The position numbers and the translations under genes were made by a program. Under the pieces are notes generated by a model. The model made no database searches. It was not told where the DNA came from and saw only the letters and a list, made by a program, of their open reading frames with translations. From Deltaproteobacteria bacterium (GTDB taxonomy: Bacteria; Desulfobacterota; Desulfobacteria; Desulfobacterales; Desulfobacteraceae), in the NCBI GenBank assembly GCA_013151635.1, contig JAADHV010000011.1, positions 1 through 49,312 of the forward strand: a stretch of DNA of 49,312 nucleotides, written 5' to 3'. Position 1 is the stretch's first letter. The number at the start of each line of letters is the position of its first letter. This document shows, piece by piece, positions 16,588-26,118 of this stretch.

Positions 16588-17907
16588 ATGACTGATACAG
16601 CTATTAAAATTGGCGGCGCAAGAAAAAGCGTCTTTAAAGACAAGGTAATGGAACTTCTGCCTGACGGTGGAAACCTTAATGCATGCCTGACATGCGGTGC
16701 ATGTGCATCAGGCTGCCCTGCAACAGGGCTTGAAGGAATGGATCCAAGAAAATTTTTGAGAATGGCAGCACTTGGGATGGATGAAGAAATCCTGAGTACA
16801 AACTGGGTGTGGATGTGTTCTATGTGTACAAGGTGCATGTATGTGTGCCCGATGCAGATCAATATCCCGCAGCTTGTTTTCAATGCAAGGGCGCAATGGA
16901 CAAAAGAGAATAAACCAAAAGGTATTACCAGTTCCTGTGACATGGCATTAAAAAATGATACCTGCTCTGCTATGGGTGCTAATGAAGAAGACTTCCAGTT
17001 TGTTGTGGAAGATGTTCTTGAAGAGTATCAGGAATCACAGCCCGAGTTTGCTGAAATGAAAGCAGATGTTAACAGGAAAGGGGCATATTACTTTTTGAAC
17101 CAGAACTCAAGGGAGCCTGTGACCGAACCGGATGAAATGGTCCCTTTGTGGAAGATTATGCACCTTGCCGGTGCGGACTGGACCTATGGCTCAAAAGGAT
17201 GGGCTGCGGAAAATTATTGTCTTTTTGCAGCAGATGATGAAAACTGGGAAAATATTGTCAGAACAAAGGTCAAGGCGGTGGAGGATCTAGGCTGCAAAGT
17301 CTGGCTCAACACCGAGTGAGGGCATGAACTCTTCGCAGTCCGGGCCGGACTGCAGAAATTTAACATCCCTTACAACTTTGAAATTAAAAGCATTATTCAG
17401 CTCTATGCTGAATGGATCAGAGAAGGCAAACTTAAACCGTCTTCTGACTGGAACAAGGACAGGAAAATCAAGTTCACTGTCCAGGATCCCTGTCAGCTTG
17501 TCAGAAAGTCTTTTGGAGACCCGGTTGCAGAGGACTTGAGATATGTTGTAAGAGCGGTTGTGGGTGAAGAGAATTTTGTTGATATGACACCCAATAGATC
17601 AAATAATTTTTGTTGCGGCGGCGGTGGTGGATTCCTCCAGTCAGGCTTCCCTGAACAAAGACGGGCCTATGGGCAGACCAAGGCCAATCAGATCCTTGCA
17701 ACAAAAGCACCTTATTGCATCACGCCATGCCATAATTGCCATGCCCAGGTGCATGATATGTCGGAAGTCAATGACCATGCATGGGAAACCGTTCATCTCT
17801 GGACACTCTTAAACCTTTCCCTGGGCATACTTGGTCCCAATGAAAGAGAATATCTTGGTGATGATTTAAAAGATGTGGATGTATTCCATCCTGAATCTGC
17901 CATGTAA
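16588..17907 (+). CDS. Selenocysteine-containing HdrD-like Fe-S oxidoreductase (TGA read through)
   Basis: Read as one gene of 439 residues with TGA at 17317-17319 (codon 244) decoded as selenocysteine. The N-terminal part binds two [4Fe-4S] clusters (Cys33-36-39-43 and Cys77-80-83-87). The C-terminal part has two cysteine-rich CCG-type segments as in HdrD, DsrK and TmcB. The first ends in NTE-U-GHE, where relatives have Cys in the same E-C-G-H motif. The second is complete (DPCQL, FCCGGGGG, CHNCH). The frame stays open and fully conserved on both sides of the TGA, with no separate start or ribosome site for the second half. A hairpin follows 15 bases after the TGA. Such proteins pass electrons between membrane or soluble carriers and thiol/disulfide couples. 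The partner subunit is not adjacent. Confidence 0.9.
17335..17353 (+). promoter_or_regulatory. Candidate bacterial SECIS hairpin
   Basis: GCAGTCC, loop GGGCC, GGACTGC: a perfect 7-bp stem inside the coding sequence, starting 15 bases after the in-frame TGA at 17317-17319. The apical loop begins 22 bases after the TGA, within the window expected for bacterial SECIS elements, and it opens with G residues as SelB-bound loops do. The stem also encodes ordinary residues (AVRAGLQ), so RNA structure and protein are superimposed. Confidence 0.75.
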
Positions 17908-17990
17908 TTTATTCAGTATCAGGACTAAAACCTGATAATAGAGGCTTTTTCAAGGCCGGCCATTATTTTATTTATAAGGCTGAATGATAG

Positions 17991-18032
17991 AACAGGTCCT
18001 GTACGGCAATTGCCTGCCGTGCAGGGCCTGTT
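17991..18032 (+). terminator. Hairpin after the HdrD-like gene
   Basis: A long imperfect stem: AACAGG-TCCTG-ACGGCA pairs with TGCCGT-CAGG-CCTGTT around the small loop ATTGCC. It is followed by TTTC rather than a full T-run. It lies 84 bp after the HdrD-like stop and before parA, so it probably ends the upstream transcript or stabilises its 3' end. Confidence 0.65.
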
Positions 18033-18122
18033 TCATGTTTAATGCCTGCAGGATGCTAAAAATGTAATATGAGTTTTTAACTGATTGCCTATGAAGAGTA
18101 ATTATGATAAGAATTTTTGATT

Positions 18123-18881
18123 ATGACCCAGATTATCAGTATAGCAAACCAGAAAGGGGGCGTTGGTAAGACAACGACCAGCATTAACCTGTCAGCCGCC
18201 CTTGCCAAAATCGGGGAAAAAGTATTGCTTGTTGACTGTGATTCCCAGGCAAATGCAACAACAGGAATGGGAATTGATAAACCATCGCTTAAGTATTCTC
18301 TTTACCAGGGCCTTATTGGCGAGGCAGGTACGGATGATATTATTTATCCCACAATGTTACCGAAACTCATGATGATTCCGGCTGATATTGATCTTATCGG
18401 CTTTGAAATCGAGATGGTCTCTGCAAAGGACAGGGAAAAAAAACTTAAAGAACTTCTTGAACAGGTAAAGGCAGACTTTGATTATATTATCATAGATTGC
18501 CCGCCGGCACTAAGCTTGTTGACATTGAATGCATTTACAGCTTCCAACGCTGTCCTGATACCTCTCCAGAGCGAATTTTATGCACTGGAAGGCTTGGGCC
18601 AGCTTTTAGATACCATAAAACGAGTCAAGTCCTCTTTCAATCCCGGATTAAAAATCAAGGGAATCCTTTTGACCATGTACGACAAAAGAACAAATCTTGC
18701 CCAGCATGTTGTGAAAGATGCAAAAAAATATTTCAAAGATATGGTTTTCAAAACAAAGATACCGCGCAATGTAAAACTTGGTGAAGCGCCAAGCTATGGA
18801 TTGCCGGTGATTTTATATGATAAACTGTCACAAGGATCAAAAAGCTATATTGCTTTTGCAAGGGAGCTTCTAAAAAGATGA
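18123..18881 (+). CDS. parA: Chromosome-partitioning ATPase ParA (Soj)
   Basis: 252 residues from the ATG at 18123 (a TTG lies six bases upstream). The deviant Walker A KGGVGKTTT, the switch DCDSQANAT and the DCPP motif identify a ParA/MinD-type ATPase of the short, chromosomal Soj class with no N-terminal helix-turn-helix. It oscillates or forms gradients on the nucleoid and moves ParB-parS complexes. It overlaps parB by four bases. No obvious parS (TGTTTCACGTGAAACA-like) was noticed nearby, although I could not scan exhaustively. Confidence 0.93.
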   Translation: MTQIISIANQKGGVGKTTTSINLSAALAKIGEKVLLVDCDSQANATTGMGIDKPSLKYSLYQGLIGEAGTDDIIYPTMLPKLMMIPADIDLIGFEIEMVSAKDREKKLKELLEQVKADFDYIIIDCPPALSLLTLNAFTASNAVLIPLQSEFYALEGLGQLLDTIKRVKSSFNPGLKIKGILLTMYDKRTNLAQHVVKDAKKYFKDMVFKTKIPRNVKLGEAPSYGLPVILYDKLSQGSKSYIAFARELLKR

Positions 18882-19741
18882 CAAAAAAAAAAAATACTGG
18901 TCTGGGCCGGGGAATTTCAGCACTGATCCCGGATTTTGAAACCCCTGAGAACAATCCTGATTTTTTCATGTGTCCTGTAGGGGATATCTCGCCTAACAGG
19001 TATCAGCCAAGAACGGTATTCAGCGGAGAAGAGCTGGATCGCCTCAAGGATTCCATTGCCCAACAGGGCGTTTTGCAACCTTTACTGGTAAGATGCCTTG
19101 ATGATTCCTATGAATTGATAGCGGGCGAGAGAAGGCTTCGTGCCGCAAAGGAAGCCAACCTGACCCATGTGCCGGTATTTGTGAAAAACCTGACTGATGA
19201 ACAGGTTTTGGAAGTTTCAATTATTGAGAATATTCAAAGGGAAAATTTAAATATCCTTGAAGAGGCAGCTGCCTACCACAGGTTGATCAGGGAATTTAAA
19301 TATACCCAGGAAAAAGTTGCAGAAAAAATAGGGAAAAACCGTTCTACCATTGCAAATCTTCTGCGTCTTTTGAGCCTTCCCCAGGTGATAAAAGACAGCC
19401 TTATTGCAAAAAAAATATCCATGGGGCACGCAAGGGCTCTTTTGGGGGCAGGTTCAGAGGAAAACCAGATTTATCTTTTCAAAATTGTCCTTGAAAAAGG
19501 GTTATCTGTAAGACAGACGGAAAAGCTTGTAAACAAGGTCAAAAAAGAGCCTAAAAAATTACAGCAAAAATTATCTGCTGCTGAAAAACAATTCCTTGAT
19601 GAAACATGCTCGATCCTTTCAAGCCGGATCAAGTCCAGGGTCAGGATTCAAAAGAACGGTGACAAGGGCAAAATAGAAATTAAATTTAAATCAAAAACAG
19701 AATTCCAGCGGCTGGTTGATCTTTTAAGTCATCTTTCATGA
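18878..19741 (+). CDS. parB: Chromosome-partitioning protein ParB (Spo0J)
   Basis: 287 residues. The N-terminal ParA-contact peptide (LGRGISALI) is followed by the ParB/CTPase region with GERRLRAA and IIENIQRENLN, a helix-turn-helix that binds parS (EKIGKNRSTIANLLRLL) and a basic C-terminal dimerisation end. Family members load onto parS and spread as CTP clamps. The start overlaps parA (ATGA) and the stop overlaps the following ispH fusion (ATGA), so three genes are translationally coupled. Confidence 0.93.
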   Translation: MTKKKNTGLGRGISALIPDFETPENNPDFFMCPVGDISPNRYQPRTVFSGEELDRLKDSIAQQGVLQPLLVRCLDDSYELIAGERRLRAAKEANLTHVPVFVKNLTDEQVLEVSIIENIQRENLNILEEAAAYHRLIREFKYTQEKVAEKIGKNRSTIANLLRLLSLPQVIKDSLIAKKISMGHARALLGAGSEENQIYLFKIVLEKGLSVRQTEKLVNKVKKEPKKLQQKLSAAEKQFLDETCSILSSRIKSRVRIQKNGDKGKIEIKFKSKTEFQRLVDLLSHLS

Positions 19742-21450
19742 AAATAGTTGTTGCAAAAACTGCCGGGTTCTGTATGGGCGTCCGGCGTGCCGTGGATATG
19801 GTTCTGGATGCATCAAACCTGTCAGACCAGCCGATTTATACCTATGGTCCTTTGATTCACAATCCCCAGGTTCTTCAGATGCTTGAAGAAAAAAATATTT
19901 TCAGGATTGAAAAAATTCCCCCGAAAGGAACCGGTATTGTCCTTGTCCGCGCCCACGGGGTCCCGTCGGAAGATGAAAAAGCCCTTAAGGACGCAGGTTT
20001 TACAGTGGTCGATGCCACTTGCCCCAGGGTCGTAAGAGTCCAGGTTATTATTAGTAAATTTGCAAAAAAAGGATATTCAACCATTATTATCGGGGACAAA
20101 AAGCATCCGGAAGTTGTGGGCCTTTTAGGACATGCAAGGGGAAACGGGCACGCTGTCACCTCTGTGGAACAACTGGCTGAACTGCCAGGGTTTGAAAATG
20201 CGGTAGTGGTTGCCCAAACAACGCAAAATACCGACTTTTACGGTGAAATAAAAAACTGGTGTAAAACACATGCGCCCCATTATAAAATTTTTGATACCAT
20301 TTGCGGCTCCACTGAAAAGCGCCAGACTGAAATCCGCAAACTGGCAAACTCAAATGATGCGGTTGTCGTTGTCGGCGGAAAACAGAGCGGGAATACAAAA
20401 CGTCTGGCCCAGATCGCTTCCCGGGCAGGAAAAGTATCCATCCATATAGAGGATGCCTCTGACATTGATTATGAAAAATTGTCACGGGTCAGGTCTGTTG
20501 CGATAACAGCAGGGGCTTCAACCCCAAACTGGATTATCACTGATACCTATAGAAAAATAGAGAGACATCTTAAACAAAAGCATCCTGTTAAAGCGTTTTT
20601 ATTTACCATTCGTGATTTTTTATTAAAAACCAATATAATGGCTGCGGCCGGCGCAGGGTTCCTGACTTATGCATGTTCCATGCTTCAAGGGATTCCCCGG
20701 GATTTTAACCATGCATTGATAGCCATGTTGTATGTACTTTCGATGCAGATACTCAATAATTTATTTACAACCAAGTCGGATAAATACAACCATCCCCAGA
20801 GGGCAAGGTTTTATAAAAAACACAGGCCATATCTGTGGACCCTTGCTGTCCTGTCAGGGGCGGCAGGCCTGTACTTTAGTTTTATCACAGGAATATTGTC
20901 TTTTTTGATCCTGCTTGTCATGAGCCTTTTGGGTTTGTCATACAATTTGAAAATCATTCCGTTAATATCAAAAAAAAGGAAAATCGCCAGGGTAAAAGAT
21001 CTTCCCGGCTCAAAAACCATCCTGATTACCATTGCCTGGGGCACAGTGACCACCCTTTTGCCGGCCATAGCCATTCAAAGTAATTTGATAGAGGTTGCCG
21101 TGGTTTTTATATTTGCAACAGGCCTTGTTTTTGCAAGGACTGCCTTTTTTGATATTCTTGCCATCCAGGGTGACAGGATCACAGGAAAAGAAACTCTTCC
21201 TATTCTTTTAGGGGAAAAACAAAGTTTCAATATAATACGATATGTTTTAATGTTTGATATTTGTATGCTTATTTTGACATTTTTTACTCATTTGTTGGTC
21301 GATCGTGCTTTCTTGCTTGCTTTAATACCCTTTCTTATGCTTTTATTAATAAAGTTTTTTGAAAAGGACAGCCTCATATCCGGCGCGCACCAGGAATTTA
21401 TCATTGAATTTTCATTCCTTGCCGCAGGGTTGCTGTCTGCTGTAATTTAA
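19738..21450 (+). CDS. ispH: IspH (LytB) fused to a UbiA-type membrane prenyltransferase
   Basis: A 570-residue two-domain protein. Residues 1-280 are IspH, which makes IPP and DMAPP from HMBPP with a [4Fe-4S] cluster; the ligands Cys12, Cys95 and Cys189 and the His41 and RAHG (His73) residues are present. Residues about 285-570 form a multi-span UbiA-like domain. Its second acidic motif is intact (DILAIQGDRITGKETLP). The first is weak: NNLFTTKSD keeps the outer N and D but lacks the middle Asp of the usual NDxxDxxxD. The frame is continuous, with no stop between domains. The fusion would couple isoprenoid-unit formation to a membrane prenyl-transfer step, although catalysis by the second domain is uncertain. 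It overlaps parB by four bases. Confidence 0.9.
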   Translation: MKIVVAKTAGFCMGVRRAVDMVLDASNLSDQPIYTYGPLIHNPQVLQMLEEKNIFRIEKIPPKGTGIVLVRAHGVPSEDEKALKDAGFTVVDATCPRVVRVQVIISKFAKKGYSTIIIGDKKHPEVVGLLGHARGNGHAVTSVEQLAELPGFENAVVVAQTTQNTDFYGEIKNWCKTHAPHYKIFDTICGSTEKRQTEIRKLANSNDAVVVVGGKQSGNTKRLAQIASRAGKVSIHIEDASDIDYEKLSRVRSVAITAGASTPNWIITDTYRKIERHLKQKHPVKAFLFTIRDFLLKTNIMAAAGAGFLTYACSMLQGIPRDFNHALIAMLYVLSMQILNNLFTTKSDKYNHPQRARFYKKHRPYLWTLAVLSGAAGLYFSFITGILSFLILLVMSLLGLSYNLKIIPLISKKRKIARVKDLPGSKTILITIAWGTVTTLLPAIAIQSNLIEVAVVFIFATGLVFARTAFFDILAIQGDRITGKETLPILLGEKQSFNIIRYVLMFDICMLILTFFTHLLVDRAFLLALIPFLMLLLIKFFEKDSLISGAHQEFIIEFSFLAAGLLSAVI

Positions 21451-21468
21451 TTCTTTTGCGGGGAGATT

Positions 21469-23634
21469 ATGGCAGTAAACGATAATAGCAAACCAAAGAT
21501 TCCTTTAATAGGCCTTTTGGCTGTTAAAAACCTTCTCATTACTAAAGAAGAGCTCCAAAAGGGGCTTGCCACCTGCCCTGGTGGGAAAGATCAGGATTCC
21601 TCTTTAAAGGAGTATCTTTTATCTAATGAACTTATATCCTCTCAAAATATGGATCGGCTTTTACGGGCGGCAAAAGCCTTTGAAATAAGGCAAAAAGAAT
21701 TTAAGTTCGGTGCTATTGCCATCAGGAAAGGATTTATTAATCAAAGTGTTTTAAAGCTGGCTTTAGAAGAACAGGAAAAGGATATCAAGAACAAAAGAAA
21801 AATCCGTATGGTTGGTGATATGCTTGTAGAAGCCGGTATGTTGACGGAAAAACAACGTGATTATATCCTTAAATTACAAAAAAGGGTCAGAAAGGAAATT
21901 AAAAAAACACCTGATAAAAAAATTAATAAGCACGGCCCGGATGACATCAAAACTTCTGCTGAAACCCTGGAAAATAAATTGCCTGAAAATTCGGATAAAG
22001 ATTTGGAGAACAGCAGGGAAGATGCTGAAACCCTGCTCGAACCTGAGATCATCACAGGCGGGATTAAACTTGAAATTTCTAAAGATTTAATGGCAGCTTT
22101 TTTTTCAAAAACTAAAAATTTTGATAAAAATATAACTGTGACCCAGATTAAGGAAGCCCTTTATGAGAAAGGCATTGTACTTGGTATTGCAGAGGATAAA
22201 ATGATTGAGGGGTTTATTAACTCCAGCGGGTTTAAAACAAAATCTTTCAGGATCGCAAAGGGTATTTTACCAATCCAGGGGAAAGATGCCAAGGTGGAGT
22301 TTTTCTTTAATACAGACTACCTTAAAGCCGGTGGTTTGACAAATGACGGCGCAATTGACTTTAAGGAAAGAGGAAAGATTCCGCATGTGGAAGAAGGAAC
22401 TGTCCTGGCCGAAAAAATTCCAATGGTTGTGGCGCGCCGCGGCCATAATATTTTTGGTGATGAAATTGAAACTATCCCTGGAAATGACGTTGTCTTGAAA
22501 ATTGGAAAGGGCGCAAAACTTTCCGAGGACGGTTATAAAGTGCTTGCCGATGTTAAAGGGTTCCCTAAATATGCCTTGTCCGGTCATATTTTTGTCCACC
22601 AGGAGTATATCACACAAGGCGATGTGGATTATGAAACAGGCCATATTAATTACGATGGCAATGTTAATATAAAGGGGCGGATTAAATCCGGTTTCAAGGT
22701 AAAAGGCAATGATATTGAAGCAATTGAGCTGGATGGCGGCATTGTAACTGCAGACGGGAATGTAAAAATTGCAGGCGGCATTAACGAGGGTAAAATTTAT
22801 GCCCGTGGTAATGTCTATGCTAAATTTATCCATAAGTCGGAAGTAATCTGCATGGGGGACGTAATTATTCAAAAAGAGATAGTTGATTCAGAAGTTGAAT
22901 GTTCCGGCAACTGCGTAATTGAGAATGGAAAGCTGATATCCTCAAGGCTGACGGCAAAGATGGGGTTTAAGGCCAGGAATATCGGCACTGAAAGGGCTGA
23001 GGCGAGTATAATAAAAGTCGGCCATGATGCTTTTACTGAAAAAGAGCTGGAAAAAAACAAAGAAAAAGTTGATGAGCTGAAAAAACAGATTGAGTATCAT
23101 AAGGAAAAGAAAGAAAAATTTAAAGAAGAAAATTTTATTCTCCAGAAACAGATCACGGAACTTGCCCATGTCCAGGACCGGTCTCAACTGGAAGAAAAAG
23201 AAATTTATTCAAAGATTTCTTTAATGGAAAACGATGCGGGAAAAGAAGAAACCATTAAAGAATTAAAAGAGAAAATTGAACTGTTGAAAATCACTGTTCA
23301 AAAGGCTGAAGAAAACCTGGATATCTGCTTTGATAAGAGTGAAAACATTGAAGCGGTAATGGAACAAGAGGACAGGAAGATCGAGGCACTGGGAAAAAGA
23401 CAAAAAGATTTCCTTGATGAAAGATCAAACCTTATTGCCTGGGCCAAAGACAACCCTGGACAATCTGTTGTTATTGTTGAAGGGGCGATCCTGCCTGAGA
23501 CCGTTATTTTCGGCAGGCACAGCGAAAAGCGGGTGACTGAATTGATACGCCATTCAAGAATTACAGAAATTTTATGCACATCTGATGACGGCCGGAGCCT
23601 GAATATTTATGAAATGCAGGTTGGAAATATTTAA
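21469..23634 (+). CDS. DUF342/FapA-family protein
   Basis: 721 residues. The N-terminus (1-140) is helical and includes a repeat-like segment (FKFGAIAIRKGFINQSVLKL; VGDMLVEAGMLTEKQRDYIL) resembling the small sensor-like domain seen in type II secretion and GspE-N proteins. A lysine-rich linker follows, then the DUF342 beta-helix region (about 190-530, GG-rich turns such as GNVNIKGRIKSGFKVKGNDI). A long coiled coil (about 530-660) and a short beta end complete it. Relatives such as FapA affect polar flagellar assembly or polar localisation. It starts 18 bp after the ispH fusion with GGGGAG upstream, in the same operon as parAB. Confidence 0.82.
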   Translation: MAVNDNSKPKIPLIGLLAVKNLLITKEELQKGLATCPGGKDQDSSLKEYLLSNELISSQNMDRLLRAAKAFEIRQKEFKFGAIAIRKGFINQSVLKLALEEQEKDIKNKRKIRMVGDMLVEAGMLTEKQRDYILKLQKRVRKEIKKTPDKKINKHGPDDIKTSAETLENKLPENSDKDLENSREDAETLLEPEIITGGIKLEISKDLMAAFFSKTKNFDKNITVTQIKEALYEKGIVLGIAEDKMIEGFINSSGFKTKSFRIAKGILPIQGKDAKVEFFFNTDYLKAGGLTNDGAIDFKERGKIPHVEEGTVLAEKIPMVVARRGHNIFGDEIETIPGNDVVLKIGKGAKLSEDGYKVLADVKGFPKYALSGHIFVHQEYITQGDVDYETGHINYDGNVNIKGRIKSGFKVKGNDIEAIELDGGIVTADGNVKIAGGINEGKIYARGNVYAKFIHKSEVICMGDVIIQKEIVDSEVECSGNCVIENGKLISSRLTAKMGFKARNIGTERAEASIIKVGHDAFTEKELEKNKEKVDELKKQIEYHKEKKEKFKEENFILQKQITELAHVQDRSQLEEKEIYSKISLMENDAGKEETIKELKEKIELLKITVQKAEENLDICFDKSENIEAVMEQEDRKIEALGKRQKDFLDERSNLIAWAKDNPGQSVVIVEGAILPETVIFGRHSEKRVTELIRHSRITEILCTSDDGRSLNIYEMQVGNI

Positions 23635-23691
23635 TTGAACTGCCGCCTTCTTTCCAAAAAATATCACACGCCCATCCCTGATATAATAAGG

Positions 23692-24594
23692 TTATTTATT
23701 TTGTCTGCCGGTTTTAAGCAGCTTGATTTTTTCATCTTTTTTTTGCCATAAATTGTTCAGCCAGCAAAAAAAATAGTTTTTATACTCTGGATCATTAAAA
23801 TAATCGCCGGTGATGGAATCGGTCAGGGCAATAACTTCAAAGTCCATCACGATCTTATTGACCCTTCCTGAAACATATTCCCAGAATGTTGGGATTTTAT
23901 CAGGATAGACAATGGTGACATCAATGATTTTATGAAGATATTCCCCCATGGAGCCTAAGACAAAAGCAACGCCTCCTGCTTTCGGGGTAAGAAGATGTGT
24001 GAATTGATTGTTCTTGGAATTTTTTTTATGCGGGGAAAACCTTGTTCCTTCTACAAAATTTATAATGGAAACCGGTGTGTGTTTGAATTTTTCACATGCT
24101 TTTTTTGTACTTTCAAGGTCTTTGCCCCTTAGATGGGGGTTTTCTTTTATTTTCTTTTTTGAATACCTCTTCATAAAAGGAAAATCCAAAGCCCACCAGG
24201 CAAGTCCTAAAAAGGGAATCCAGATCAGTTCTTTTTTTAAAAAAAATTTCAGCATGGGGATTTTTTTGTTCAAGGTGGTTTGCAAGGCTAAAATATCCAC
24301 CCAGGACTGGTGGTTTGAAATAACCAGGTACCATTCTTTTTTTTCAAGCTTTTCAAGGCCCCTTATATCCCAGTCTATTTTGCAAAAAAGTTTTGAGTTG
24401 AGTGAATTGATCCATATCCAGAGTGTGGCAATGGATATAAGTATCCTGTCAAGAACCACAACAAAGGAATGGACAGGGATGATAAACTTGAAAAAAGAGG
24501 CTAAAATCAAAGGGATGGTAAGAAAGATGGTGTTTAACGTATACAGCAGCAGGGATAAAATACCTGTGAGTGGATGGGGTAAAAAATTAAGCAT
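23692..24594 (-). CDS. 1-acylglycerol-3-phosphate O-acyltransferase-like (PlsC family)
   Basis: 300 residues. One or two N-terminal membrane segments (about 10-65) precede the acyltransferase core: NHQSWVD (motif I, HX4D), an FPFMKR region and FVEGTR (motif III). Layout and length resemble YihG/PlsC-like enzymes that acylate lysophosphatidic acid at the inner membrane. It lies four bases after the sigma-54 regulator and is probably co-transcribed with it. Together with the divergent lipid megasynthase this suggests it could install the unusual acyl chain into lipid, which is an inference from position. Confidence 0.85.
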   Translation of the reverse strand: MLNFLPHPLTGILSLLLYTLNTIFLTIPLILASFFKFIIPVHSFVVVLDRILISIATLWIWINSLNSKLFCKIDWDIRGLEKLEKKEWYLVISNHQSWVDILALQTTLNKKIPMLKFFLKKELIWIPFLGLAWWALDFPFMKRYSKKKIKENPHLRGKDLESTKKACEKFKHTPVSIINFVEGTRFSPHKKNSKNNQFTHLLTPKAGGVAFVLGSMGEYLHKIIDVTIVYPDKIPTFWEYVSGRVNKIVMDFEVIALTDSITGDYFNDPEYKNYFFCWLNNLWQKKDEKIKLLKTGRQNK

Positions 24595-24598
24595 GGAT

Positions 24599-26086
24599 TT
24601 ATTTTTCTTTTTTAAAATTTATAATATGTTTTTTAATTGTTCTTCTGTCCAGCCCTGTCAATTTCGCAACCTTTTCATAGGTGCCGGCATTATCGTACAA
24701 AAGTCTGCAATATCCTGATACCAGGGACGATACCAAAATATTTTGATCGATAATGCCCTGTATGAGTTCCTGGGCCAGGGACAGGTTCTTTGTCCTGTCT
24801 TTTTGTTTTCCGTTATAATCCCGCCGCAACAGGACACTTCTTACGCATTGCTCAAGCTCTCTTACGTTTCCCGGCCATTGATAATCTTTCCCAAGCCGGC
24901 GGTCAATAATTCTTTTGACTTTTAAAATTAATTTTTCAGAATGGGTTCCGGTCATTTTTTGGATGGTAAAATCAAGGAGATCGTCCAGTTCAGACGGTTT
25001 TTCCATTATCCTGGTGCGAAGAGGCGGAACTTCAATGATATCGGAACAAAGCCTGTAATAAAAATCGTCCCTGAATACCTTTCCGTCTATAATATCATTT
25101 TTGGGCCGGTTTGTTGCTGCTATTACCCTTCCGTTGAATCTTGATGTCTCATGGGTTCCTACAGGGGAAAAGCTTCTTTCCTGGAGAACTCTTAAAAGTT
25201 TGATCTGTACATGGTTGGGGATCTCGCCGATTTCATCCAGAAGGATGGAACCATGGGGGCTGCAACGGTCAAACACCCCCTGGTAATCATCCACAGCGCC
25301 TGTAAAAGCTCCTTTTGTGTGGCCGAATAATTCAGACTCGAGCAGGCTTTCAGGATACTGGGAAAGATTAAGAGAAGAAAAAGCCCGGGTAAAGCTCTGG
25401 GTAAAGCATTGTTTTTTTTCATCAAAGGGTATATATCCGCTTCTCCCGACGGCCTTGGCGGCCGTGCCTTTTCCCGTACCGGTTTCACCTAAAAGCAGGG
25501 TGGAAAAATCTTCCATTTTGTTCCATAAAAATTGATTGTAATGATCAATATTATAGGTAAAAACATTGTACCATAAATGCTTTTTTAAAGTTTTCATACA
25601 TGGGCTGCTTCCTACAAGGGAGCTGGAAATAAAGTAAAAGGCACGTCTTAGCTGATAGGAAAGGGCAAAATAATGGAGGATGCTTTTATCTTCAAACCCC
25701 TTTGCATGGAGCATCTGCATGGCTTTTTGTGCAAAAGGAACCCTGATGGATGTATCCTGGGCCTTAATTTGATTTTTTATTAAAAGGTCAAAACTATCCC
25801 GGAATTTATGAAAGATATCAAATAAAAATACAATTGTGATGATTTTCCTGTCCTCATCGTGAAAGGCATTTATATCGGCCCGGCCCTGCCTTTCAAGGTC
25901 TTTTATCCGGCGATCCACTTCTTTTATGCAAAGATCTTTACTTTTTCTCCTTGATACGGAAGGAAAAAGGCCTGCAATTTTTATATCCAGTTTTTCCCTT
26001 AAATCACTGAATGGGTTTGCAAAAGCAGCATTATAGACTGTCCTGAAAAAGTGGCGTTCTTCAAAAGTGAGTATGGCTTTTTTCAA
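24599..26086 (-). CDS. Sigma-54-dependent activator without receiver domain
   Basis: 495 residues from a TTG at 26086 (GGAG seven bases upstream). The N-terminal 180 residues are helical with no recognised sensory family. The AAA+ domain has Walker A GETGTGKG, an intact GAFTGA loop in LFGHTKGAFTGA, and LLDEIGE. A C-terminal helix-turn-helix (KVAKLTGLDRRTIKKHI) binds DNA. It is transcribed away from the megasynthase gene, whose upstream region contains a -24/-12 promoter and palindromes. It is the obvious activator of that gene and acts without a phosphorelay, through its unknown N-terminal domain. Confidence 0.9.
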   Translation of the reverse strand: MKKAILTFEERHFFRTVYNAAFANPFSDLREKLDIKIAGLFPSVSRRKSKDLCIKEVDRRIKDLERQGRADINAFHDEDRKIITIVFLFDIFHKFRDSFDLLIKNQIKAQDTSIRVPFAQKAMQMLHAKGFEDKSILHYFALSYQLRRAFYFISSSLVGSSPCMKTLKKHLWYNVFTYNIDHYNQFLWNKMEDFSTLLLGETGTGKGTAAKAVGRSGYIPFDEKKQCFTQSFTRAFSSLNLSQYPESLLESELFGHTKGAFTGAVDDYQGVFDRCSPHGSILLDEIGEIPNHVQIKLLRVLQERSFSPVGTHETSRFNGRVIAATNRPKNDIIDGKVFRDDFYYRLCSDIIEVPPLRTRIMEKPSELDDLLDFTIQKMTGTHSEKLILKVKRIIDRRLGKDYQWPGNVRELEQCVRSVLLRRDYNGKQKDRTKNLSLAQELIQGIIDQNILVSSLVSGYCRLLYDNAGTYEKVAKLTGLDRRTIKKHIINFKKEK

Positions 26087-26118
26087 TCCCCCTCTCCATT
26101 AGGTCATATTATTGACAA

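Noticed and set aside
17324-17539. Separate short genes starting after the TGA at 17317, or a nonsense-mutated pseudogene
   Set aside because: The downstream frame in register with the TGA is conserved throughout, aligns with the CCG-domain family, lacks its own start and ribosome site, and is followed by a SECIS-like hairpin. Selenocysteine explains all of this better.
18036-18122. parS site near parAB (TGTTTCATG at 18029-18037)
   Set aside because: Only a half-match of the 16-bp palindrome; the second arm is absent.
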